Source of the DNA: Psococerastis gibbosa
Taxonomy: Eukaryota; Arthropoda; Insecta; Psocodea; Psocidae
NCBI GenBank assembly: GCA_963971405.1
Contig: OZ020485.1
Coordinates: forward strand, 45,195,469 to 45,259,468
Length of the DNA: 64,000 nt
Reading direction: 5' to 3'
Shown: piece by piece, positions 25,701-37,700 of the stretch
How positions within the stretch are numbered: position 1 is the stretch's first letter
Layout of the letters: the number at the start of each line of letters is the position of its first letter
The notes under the pieces: model-generated
Told to the model about the DNA's origin: nothing
The model's database searches: none
What the model saw: only the letters and a program-made list of their open reading frames with translations
Made by a program: the position numbers and the translations under genes

Positions 25701-28700
25701 TAAATCCAATAACAGCGCATTGTCTTCCAACTATATTTTCCATAAAAACAACACAATCTCCTGGGGAGCCTCCCGGTTGGCGTTGGCATTTGGCGAAAAT
25801 TCTGAATCCGCCCTATGAAAATAATTAAATAAAGGAATGGTTCTGATTATAACAATAGATACCTTAGTAGAGGGACAAAGCCGAAATGTAACCAGTCTTT
25901 TAGGTATGAATTTGAGTAGAAACTCCTTAATGGTGAATTGCTTCGGTGAAACATAGCAAAAGACGCGTTTCGCTTTATTCAATGGTTCCCCCACAATGCC
26001 CAGCAATCGAGCTTCGTAGCAGATCTCATGGTTCTTGCTTGCAACATTTTTATGGACTAGAGTTGCATCGGCACCTGCAAATAGTTAGCTATGAATTTAC
26101 GGAAGTTCATGATGGTGGAAAGGGATAGGTTCAGGAATGAAGTGATTAGATGAGTTCGGTAATTCGGTTGAGTTCTACTATTTCAACCGGCAGCCTGATC
26201 ATGGCGACTTTAATACCGGGGTTAATATAATACCATTGATTGTGTTAATTCAATTGTTTAAAATATATGAACAGCAAATTTCAGAATTTTTTAAATTGTG
26301 ATGTTGGCAAAACTGAAGAACTGAATTGACGCTACGCTGCCATAGCAAATATAAATAGCAAAATATAAACACATAGCGCCCTAGAAATAAACAAGTTTTA
26401 ATTTTAAATTAATATATTAAGAATTATAAATAATTTGTCTAAATCTAAGGCAGACAAAATTAAGAAACTCACCAAAAATATAGCCGAAAATCATTCAATT
26501 GTTTAAATAGACACAATTTGAATCTTCCGCGCTTAGCACTCTTGCGACGATTACCAACATCAAAAATTAAACAATTCTGAAATTTGCTTTTCATTTATAT
26601 TAAACAATTTAATTAATACCATCACGTGACATGGTATTATATTATTAATATCGCCATAATCAGACTACTGAAGGATAATAAGACCGACCCCCATCACATA
26701 CTGTATGTATAGGTATACTGTATCTACTTTCCAAGTCCAATAATTACCAGTTTGAAAATGTAAAAATCGCTATGAATCTGCCTGATTCCAGACTAGTAAG
26801 ATAGCCTTCCATAGCTCAGACAATCAACGATCCGGCGGTTGTGTTGCAGTGTAAGGGTGGTTCTCGCCATAAGCCAAATAAGTTATTAACAGTTAAAGTT
26901 AAAATTAAGCTATTAAGACGACTCAAGCAATCAACTTGTCTCGCAGTTGCGATGCAACGGCCAAGCGCACATCATTTCTGTTGTCATTTTTGAATGAGCA
27001 GAAGAAAATTTCACACCTGGAAAGATTTTCTCCACGACGATTTGACAAATGCTACCTACGTAAGCAATCGGCAATTTTTAGCTTATGAATCGTAATAATT
27101 ATATATTATATTATATTATTATATATATTAATTTATTGCAATAGTCTGATTCACTTATTAAGTTTATACTGCATCTTTTTCCAACTATACTATCTGCAGA
27201 CTAAAAAATTGCACTTACTGCTCAAAACAATAATATCAAAGTCACCATGATGAAGACTGCTGCCATTAAGTGAGACATTAGCATGACAACAACCTTCCGC
27301 CGTAAATTTAATAGACATGTTAACCCGCCTTGTAAACTCATCGTAATCGAATGTGCATTTACACAAGCTATCTTCATTGCTACCGATCTAAAAAGAAAAA
27401 AAAACACGTGTCAGATTAATGTTAGATATATTTGAGTGGATTTTTGTGAGGGAATGGGGAAATTAGCCTTCTAGAAAGTACGATTACTTATATTCTTATT
27501 AACTAAGAGTGACAACATGACACCTTAATAACTTTAATACATATGATACATCGTACTTACTAACAGAAATATTTATTTATTTATTTATTACTAAGGAGGG
27601 GGGTTTCAACTTTCAACTGTTTCAAGAGGGGAAACAATTGTTTTTGTTTCCGTTTTTCTTAATTGGGGTAAGTACGTAGCGTATCGTATACACTTAAGCT
27701 GTTTCTACTTTGTAACTGCTGGCCCCTTCCACGTGCTAAAAAAGCACACCTAGTGAGGGATCCCAATCATCTACGTTGCTGAACATACTGTATGTATTGT
27801 ACTATTTGGGAATTAAATGATTATTATTACTATTATTGTTGCATGTTGCATCATCGATAGCGTTTACTGTGCGGGCCCCCGACAAGTTTATTAACTTGGG
27901 GCCCACAGGTTTTTTGTATTACAAGGGCATAATTGATTATATTAAAAAATATATTCCTTCGGCACCGGGGAGTACCGGCCGAAGAAGAAGAAGAAAATTA
28001 TATTGGCCTAGACCAGCGGTTATTTATATACATATATTTTACATGTAAATGCACTGCAATGATGGAAATAAAAATTTAATTTAATTTAATATAGGCCTAT
28101 AACTAAACGATTGAATTGGACCCCTACACAGTATTTACATTGCACTTATTATTACTACTATTATTCCTCAGAGGGGAATGAGGGGATTCTCTTGAGGGAT
28201 TTTCATTGTTTTCTTGCACTGTCGTAGTTGAGGTATGCTCAACTACATAAGTCCTTATTAACTTGTTGCTTTCCTACGTACTAGTACGATAATATGAGGA
28301 AAGCTTTGTGGTGGTGGAAATGTTCGATTTCGGGATTGTAGTGGATTTAAACGTTTTGAGGCCCCGGGAACCAAAAAAGTGCTTTTACGAAATGCCTGTC
28401 TGTCGGTTTCATCGCCATGGTTCGGGTATTCCTACCACACCGGGGCAACTAAAAAACTGCCTCACCAAAATTGCCAAATCCAATCAGACCAGCAAGTGTG
28501 ACAAGTCTGATATACGATATTTTATGATTATATTGTTAGGATAAATTACACCATTAGAGACTACGTATATTCATGTATTGTAGTTATCAGTAGAGTGAGA
28601 CTAAAGTACTAACGGTAACAAGCGAAATTTGTGTAACGTGTCTTGATCGCATACGGGCTGCTAAAGCCCAGCGAAATGTTCTACTGTACTGTATTGAAGG

Positions 28701-31700
28701 AAATAAAAATTGAAGTGAATGTTGTTTGTTGTTGCTAACGCCTGCTTTCAGCATTTCTTATTGAAGCAACTCTGTCAGCCTGGCGGGGGGAGTGAGTCTG
28801 TTTGTTAACCATAAGGGCACTCTTTCACCTCGGGGAAAGGGGAGTTGACTGACAAGGTGGACCTCCTGATTATAGTGGATTCCGAAACACTTGGGGAACA
28901 TGGTAAAGTCACACGATTAAATCGGAGGTGACCAGGACTCGACACGCACGTAAACTAACTGGTATAGTCTCAGCGCGTTATCATGTCCCACAATGTTCCC
29001 CGGCCAACGCTGTGCAAACTAGCAAGTTTGCCGCAATTTGAAACATGCTCTGCTTTAATGAATTCAACATGGTTAGGCCGTTGGCAAAATGAATTGAATG
29101 TGTTACCGGCAATATCAGATATCATATACACTGTCAGTGAGATCAGTGAACAAAGCAGTGGGTGCACAGTGTTCAGATTCGTCAGAGAAGTTGCAGGTCA
29201 GGATTGCCAACATGATTCCACAAACTGAAAACCTGGGACCTCAAAACGTGTAAATCCGTTGAAATCTATCCTATATCTAGAACTCTAGTTCTTACCTCTT
29301 TCACAACAATACTGTAGCCATCAACCGGGTTTTCTCCATTGAGAAACCGACACACATTATTAAACTCGTCTCTCGGCTCGATAATAAGCTGTTGCGTTAA
29401 CCCGGCGGTACATATGACCATTGAGCTGTAAAATAGAGAAAAATTAATTAAGGAATGTCTGAGTTCTATGTAGGAAAGATGGGACATTCAACGGTGCCAA
29501 AAATATTTAATTTAATTCTTTGGCCACCTGCTACGTTTTTACAATGGCTGGTCATAGGGGACGTGGTGAGTAGCCCCAGAAATTTAAAAAACAAAATTTG
29601 GCGGGAGTGAATGTCCCGTCTCTCCAATATAGAATTCTAGTCAGAAGTGCGGGCAAAACCAAAACCCAATGGTATTCGATTCAAGTAAATAAACAAATAT
29701 ATAATATGAATCCAATTTAAGTTCCGGAAAGTAAGTTGAGTGACGCTACCGAGACTTCGAGCTGCAAAACTGCTCCGTTTCCTCCAAAATGCGACTAATA
29801 ATCACTTCTTATGTCCTCCTAATCGGTGGGAACAATGCATCCGTTTTCTTTCTTAGCAGGCTAACTCAATTTTAACTTTATACCTCATAACCGGCTAATA
29901 TTATATTTCTCTGCTCTTGCCTCACATGAAAAAGTCAACAATCCAGCTTTTAAGAGCCCGCCATAAGAAGTTACGCTTCAAAAATCTCTAAATAAATCTC
30001 TATCTCTAAATCTCTGTAAATCTAAATGTTCATAGTTTAGGATCTACGATTCCATTGAAAGGGAGAAGCCTCCTTCTTATATGGCGGAAAGCTATTTTTC
30101 AGGTGTCAGCTCTCCTTCATCGAGAACTCTGGCATAACCGCTTCACGAATTTCGCAGAAGCATTTCAGGTCAAATTGGCTTTCTGGCACGTTGTATAGGA
30201 AGTGCAAGAAGAGAAGTTGGGCGACAGTTTGGATTATCTTAAGCTGTTTGAGACATAGTTTTCTAGCGAGGGCTTGGGTGTAAGAAAGTCAATTTTACAA
30301 GAAATGCTTGCTTTCACTTTTTGTGAGGGGGTGGTACAGTACTGGTGCTTCCAATGCTCTCTATCGAGGATGCCTTGGTGGCTGAGTTCCGCCATATCTG
30401 CCTGGACAATTCTTGGCAGCGTCGTCTTCCCCTTCTCAGATTTTCTGGGACCTCAATATCCTGAACCATTTTCAGGGGACGAGTTTCATCCCATCTTGGA
30501 CATGTCCATGCCATATCTGACGTTCGCCCTGAACTTCTGTCCGCAAAATTCGTAAAAATGCATTATAATGAGAATTCTACATGGGAGGGATAGGACATTT
30601 GAGCCCGTCAAAACTCTGTACTTATCTTGTGCAGGCCACACTAGCCGCCATATTGATAACGGTCTACAGCCCCGGGATGGTCCCATCTCTTCTATATAGA
30701 ACTCAAGGCCTACCTGTGCTTGAGGAACACCGTCTTGTTTGAATCTGGCGGCCCCGGGAGGAACAGTTTTGCAAATGGCGACCCCTGGACATGGCACCCG
30801 CCGACAGTAACAGCGATGCGGTATTGGCCCGAGTGACGCACCGTGAACTTGACTATTGCCACGTTTGCGTCGTCGGGGTCTGTGCCCCCGAGCTGCGCCA
30901 CCGTAGCCACACATCTTGTACCCTCCGTGACCTCGACGTGAAGGTTGTCAGAATCGCATATCGGGTATGGTTGCCCATTCCTTTGGTAAAACTGAAATGA
31001 TATAAAATCGTCAAAAAAAAATTGTTTTTGTTTTTTAAATATTTTAATACGCTTACCAATTGAAATATGACTTTTAGGGAGATTCATCTGCCTATTGAGA
31101 TGGCGACCAATGTTCGACTTTCGGAAAATTTCTTCGCAACATTTCATTTCATGACCCCCTGAGCCTAAAACCACCCTCCGTTCAAAACGTTATATATATA
31201 CAGATGTATATATGTATGAATATCGATTTTAGGAAACACTCTAACTTCCGTAAATATTATCCGATTTTGATGAAACATAGCACAAAAATTGATCATACAA
31301 ATGCCCTGTTCGAGTTCGTTAACCAGCTAGATCCACTATTTAGTTACAAGATGGCGGCCAATTGAAACCTTACATAACTCATGTGTCAGTTAATATTGGT
31401 CGCAGATGAATGAATTAAAATCTGACTGAAAGTCCGTATTATTATCTATAATAATGGTAATCAACACTTTTTACGACAAATCAACCATTTTAAGATGGCA
31501 TTCAGTCAAAGTGAAAATAATTTGATAAATAAAAGTTCATAGTCGGCATTGTGGTTCAAAATTTGGAACACAAGAGTGTTTTGTGTGTTGATGTTATGGT
31601 CGGGAAAATAATGAAGTATTTTTTTTATTTTTATTACATGCATACCGTAGAGAAAATCAGGGTCTGCGGAATCTCCCTACTCCTGATCGGCCAGAGCCGA

Positions 31701-34700
31701 AAGGAATTTTTTATTGGGCGCATCGATCCCACAAGAACTTTTCGAATAAAAACAGTTTTAAGAGACAACTTTCACCAGCCCCAACTACTAAGTCAAATTT
31801 CACATGATTGTAAAGCTATCATTTAGACATTAGTAGAAGGAAAAAGTGTTCTCTACATTTATTGATATATATAGTACGTGGCCGTCACTATCATCATTGA
31901 CCACAGCCAAGGGCGGATTATAATCCACTGAATCTGCCCGCTGACCCCCCCCCCCCCCTAAATTGGAGGCAAAATCCACCTTTGACCACAACTATATAAA
32001 TCCTTCCACCGGGCGCACCATTCCACTAGTTTTTATACGAATCAAGTTCTGTAATTACTATAAAGGGCTACATCAAATTGTAGAGAAAAACTAAAGAACC
32101 GGTCCGAGTTTACTCGAACATGCTTTCCAATTTATCAAAATTAGCAGATAGAGAAAATGAATAATTTCATGGTAAATAATTTCCCTATGGTTAAGTTTCC
32201 GATATCACGGGGGGGGGGGGGGGGTATTCCGCCTCATGTCACTGGTCACTGGAGGTGAGTTAAATTCTAGATATGTCAGACTACTAACACATTACCACAC
32301 AGCAATACTGGCGGGGCACGCAATGCATTTAAGCGTGAATTTTCTATCATTTAAAAAAAAAAAAAAACTTTTTCCACAAAAGCAAATAGTTTTTGGGAAA
32401 GCAACCTGTCCGATTTCGTTGCTCAAGTTAACATTTATAACGACTACAACATATGTGAATATAAAAGAAATCGTTGCAGCCGTTTTTGAGAAATAATTTT
32501 TTTTAGAAATTTATTTGGAGTTTTTTGAGAATGAAAAACCCCCCCAAAATTTAGCTAGCCCAAAATAATAAAAAGAACCGGTCCGAGTTTACTTGAACAT
32601 GCTTTCCAATTTATCAAAATTAGTAGATAGAGAAAATTAGTAATTTCATGGTAAATAATTTTCCTATGGTTAAATTTCCGACATCTCGTCGGGGGGGGGG
32701 GGGGGGGGGTTGTCCACCTGACGTCACTCGTCACTGGTGGTGAGGTAAATTCTAGATGGGTCAGACCAACGCATTACCACACAGCAGTACTGGCAGGGCA
32801 CGCAATGCATTAGAGCGTGAATTTTCTATCATTTTAAAAAAAAAAAAAACATTTTTTTGTACAAAAACAAATAGGCCTACTATTATTTAGTCATTTTTCA
32901 TTAAAATTTAGTCATTTTTATTTTTTTACCCCCAGAAGGAAACTATCAAGGGGCAAGCGACCCCCCGCATTTTATCAACATTAACAACAACTACAATATA
33001 CGAGAATTTAAAAGAAATCGTTGGAGCCGTTTTTGGGAAATAATTTTTTAAGACGTTTTTTTGAAGTTTTTTGAAAATAAAAACCCCCCAAATTGAGTTA
33101 GCCCAAAATAAAAAAAATTGTCCCGAGGTATGATTTTTGTGAACCTACATGCCGAATTTCATCAAAATCGACTGAGTAGTTTGCCTGGAAATCGACGCAC
33201 AGACAGACAGACAGACATTTCGTAAAAACCTTGGGTTCCTGGGACCTTAATACGTGTAAATCCGTTGATTTCTCGGAATCGAAAATTTCGACCGTCACAA
33301 AGCTTTCCTTATACTACGTATAAATTGGAAAGCAAAAATTGTCTCGTGGTATGATTGTTGTGAACCTACATTCAAAATCGGCTGAGTAGTTTGCCCGGAA
33401 ATCGATGAACAGACAGATATACAGACAGACAGAGCGACAGACAGACATTTCGTAAAAACCACTTTTTTTGGTTCCTGGGACCTCAAAACGTGTAAATCCG
33501 TTGAAATCTCGGAATCGAAAATTTCGACCATCACAAAACTTTCCTTATACTACGTATAAATTGGAAAGCAATAAACCGATTGTCTTATAACTTCCGAGAC
33601 TTAGGCTAATTCAGATGCTGTTCAAAGGGTCCCAATACCTCTCAACTCTCTAAATAATAGGCTAATACTTGAGTTACGGAAAAGGTTTTAACTAATTAAG
33701 AAGTTAGAATCATGGGATGTTAACAGTAAAGTCTATTGAATTTCATTTTCAACTACTTCTAAACAAAACAAACATAAGTGATTTCTACTCTAACCGCTTC
33801 AAGCTTCTGAAGAATTTTTACATAGCAAATCAGGCCAGAAACCCATTTCAATAGTATATATGGCACTCTTTACAAAGTTATAAACTAACAAAATTAGCGA
33901 CAAAAAACGAAATGCTGACAATAATGACAAAATAAAGCAGCAAATCACCAGAATAGAGTCGGTCCTAAGCGAACAAAGACCAACTAAACTTTCAAGTTTA
34001 ATCAATTTGGGTAAGTTCCAAGACTTTGAGCCTTCTCTAAACTTCTTGTTGCCAAATGCCTTGACTTCGACCATTCTTTTTTTTTTTACTTTTTAAAGTT
34101 CACATGTTAATTAAATTCTTTCATTCTGCAAAAATAATTTAATACCTTCTCATCTATTTTAACTTACAAACGGTCTAAGAGAAATTTCCTCATGTTATGC
34201 AAAATGGGGCTAACGAAACAAAGTGAAGTGTAAATGAACACTTTAGATATCGCATAATATAGGTAAACAGCTATATACAGGCCATATACGGCAATGCAGA
34301 AATTATTCAATGACATTTGCCAGAATTGATTTAATTTCAAACAGTATAACCTTTATCTTTAGTCTATGATATAATACCTTGTTTTCAAAGTAGTTGAGCG
34401 TCTGAGTAATGCCTTAGGCGCTGATTCCACCAGCGTCAATAGTGATATTAAATGTTTTTTGACGTGGTAGCAGATATTTCTAGACAGTTTTAGCCATACT
34501 AAAAATGTCTGCTACCACGTTAAAAAACATTTAATATCACTATTGACGTTGGTGGAATCAGCACCTTATGGTCTCGAAAAGACGCGAAATTCCTCGTGGT
34601 GAAAATAGAAGAGCGTAATGGCGACTGAACAGATAGCGGACCAAGGATAAGCGAAAAACAGACTTTTTGTTGCACTCTTTTGTCCCGGGGTTGGGAAACT

Positions 34701-37700
34701 GGTCTCGAAGGCGGAGGAACTCCATGTAGAGTCAACGGCATTAGGAAGCAGAAGGCAAAGGGACACCACTGCATTCCTAGTATAGTCATCATGACTACAA
34801 ATTGTCACGATGACCGCCTATGAAGAAGAGGAAGAAGAAGAATAACACTTACATAGTTGCCAAACACTCCCACATCACTACAACCAGAGCATTCGTCGAG
34901 CGGATTCATGTACAAATAAAACATTTCCCTTTGTATGAATGTTAGCTAGTTAGTGGAAAACTGGACAACGCAACGGTAGGTCGAAGTTCGAAACTCGAGT
35001 CTCGACACAAAAGGCCAAATTTGGGTAGGTATCCTAACTTCATTGGCAGGGTAAAAACCGATTGCTGGGCATGTTGCTGACCACAAAATCCCAAGTAGGG
35101 CAACGATCAAGAGGGAGGATCCTTTACATCGTCTATCTATACTATACTATACTATGACAACAGTCCGAGAAAAGGCAAAAGGATATGCTGAAAATTCATT
35201 GCCATCAAACAAGCTCCATTATTTTTCTCACTGACCAAGTGCCCAACGGTCCTTTTAGGGAGATTCATCTACCTATTGAGATTTGAGATGGCGACCAATG
35301 TTCGACTTTCGGTAAGTCTCTGCACAACTTTTCATTTCATGGCCCCTGACCCTACAACTACCCTCCGTTCAAAATGTTATACATATGTATGTATGTATGT
35401 ATTTATGTATGAAACACTCTGACTTCCGTAAATATTATCTGATTTTGATGAAACGTGGCACAAAAATTGATCATGCAAATGTCTTGATCGAGTTCGTTAA
35501 CCATCTAGATCCACTATTTAGTTACAAGATGGCGGCCGATTGAAACCATATATAATTCATATCTCAGTTAATATTGGTCGCAGAGGAATGAATTAAAATT
35601 TGACTGAAAGTCTGTATTATTATCTACTATAATGGTTATCAACACTTTTTACGACAAATCTGTCAAAGTAAAAATAATTTAATCAGTAAAAGTTCATAGT
35701 CGTCATTGTTTGGAACACAAGAGTGTTTTGTGTGTTGATGTTGTGGTCGGGAAAATAATGAAGCGTAGAGGAAGATCTCCCTTCTCCAGCAGGCTGATCG
35801 AGGCGTTTATAATACCGGTATTTATTTAATCCACTGGTAAACAAGATAATTTTATAATGGAAAGTGCTATTCAAAATTTGTTTGTTTACAGTTATAATCC
35901 TAGGGTATTTATTTAACCCCGGTATTATAAACGCTGCGATCAGACTGCTGATCGGCCAGAGCCGAAAGGGATTATTAATAAACTGGATTATCTCGCGGGA
36001 TTGGACAGCATGTGGATTTGAGCCTTAAGCCTTAAGGTGACAAGGACTTACCCCAACGGGAAAGGATACGTGTCACCGACCGTGTGTGCGTCTTGCCAGG
36101 CTACAGATACTTTGCAATTGGACAGAAACAGGTTCTTCCCTGTTACATACTGCAGAAGTGAGTGCTTGGCCGCGGGAATATGGGTCTTAAAACTAAAGAT
36201 TACAAGGGCTTACCCTAACAGTGAAGGATACTGTGTCACCGACCGTGTGTGGGTCCTGCCAGTCAAAGGATACTTTGCAATTGGACGGAAGCAGGTACTT
36301 CCCTGTTACGTACTGTAGAAGCGAGTGCTTGGCCTCGGGAGCGAGCGCGGGCTGCGTCATAGCAGCCAACGTTACGAGCCCAGCCACAGACACCGATACC
36401 ACAAGCATACCACCTGGAAAAAACAAAAAGGGTAAACCATGGCGGCTATGTACACTGAACAGTATAATTACCTAATAATACTCACGATGATAGCAAACTT
36501 ATCGTATGTTTCGAAATGATTTTGTCGTTATGGTCATTGTACGGTTTTATGCTTTATGCTTACCCCATGTCCAGGCGTCCTCGTGCTGCGAACTCTTGAC
36601 AACGACACTCCACAGGTCGGCCTTGAGACTCTCGAGGTCGTCCTTGGACGTCGGCAGCGCCTGACGCAAAGCCGTCCATTGTGCGAAGTCCTTGCCGACG
36701 ATGCCGCGAGCTTGCGAGTCCTCCAACCAATAGACGTCTTCCAGCGACGTCACGTCCGCGTGCAAGAGCCTGAAACCCACAAACCAACGCATATTACATA
36801 GTTTTGAGGTCTTCCTTGAACGTCCCCTGAAACTGCCATGCTGTCGCGACGACGCTGCGTGCTCACGAGTCCTCCAACTAACTGACGTCTTCCAGAGACG
36901 TCCCGTCCACATGTCACAAAAACGTCAGCAAGCAGGACTATGCGAACAGTTATCTGCCAACCCCCCTGATATGCAGTGCCTGCCGTTTTTATACTAATTA
37001 ATCACCTAAAACACCGTAAACATACACCGACCGGCACATATACACATATATACAGTACATATATACACATACTGTATATATGTCTACTAAAAATGAAATA
37101 ATCGATCTTATAGATCTCGACTACAATATATGTAAAACCCTTGATCTTTAGTCTATGGAAACACCCCCCCCCCCCCTCCCAAATTGAGTTAATCCAAAAT
37201 ATAATAAAATGGTCCCCAGATTTTTGTGGTATATTTCATCAAGATCCGCCGAGTGGTTTGCCCGCAAATTGACGAACAGAAAGCCCGACCGACAGACAAT
37301 TCGTAAAAACTCCTTTTTTGATTCCTTGTACCTCAAAACGTGTAAATCCACTGATATCTCGAAATAAAAAATGTCCTTTTATAGCAAAAACAAAATCCCT
37401 GATAAAAATAAAATAGTCTATCTTATCCTGAGCTGGAAGTCATCTACTAAGAACTGCCATGCTTTCGCCTGTTACATTGCGCCAATGGTGAAATTGTCTC
37501 AGCTTGTCCATTATCGCTTGTAGCCGGTGTAGGTTGACATCGAGAATGTATACCAGTCTGCCAATGGCCATAAATTCATACGGAAACAAAACAAAGAATG
37601 TCTGACATCCATGGGGTCGTTGGCATTGGACAAGGGACCAATGGGCCCGGGTCCATAAAGTTCTTTCAAAAAAATACAATTACAGGCAAGAACTGCTATT

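Noticed and set aside
28970-29228. 81-codon plus-strand frame in AREL1 intron 5
   Set aside because: No recognisable family and no splice context; the minus-strand overlap is equally open, so it is probably chance.
33098-33534. Minus-strand open frames starting like MVEIFDSE and rich in SVCLCV
   Set aside because: They are produced by repeat G and its GACAGACA tract; the same frames appear at each copy.
36040-36177. Use of the exon 3 copy as an alternative exon
   Set aside because: The missing base puts its donor out of phase with exon 4 and no acceptor in the right phase was found.
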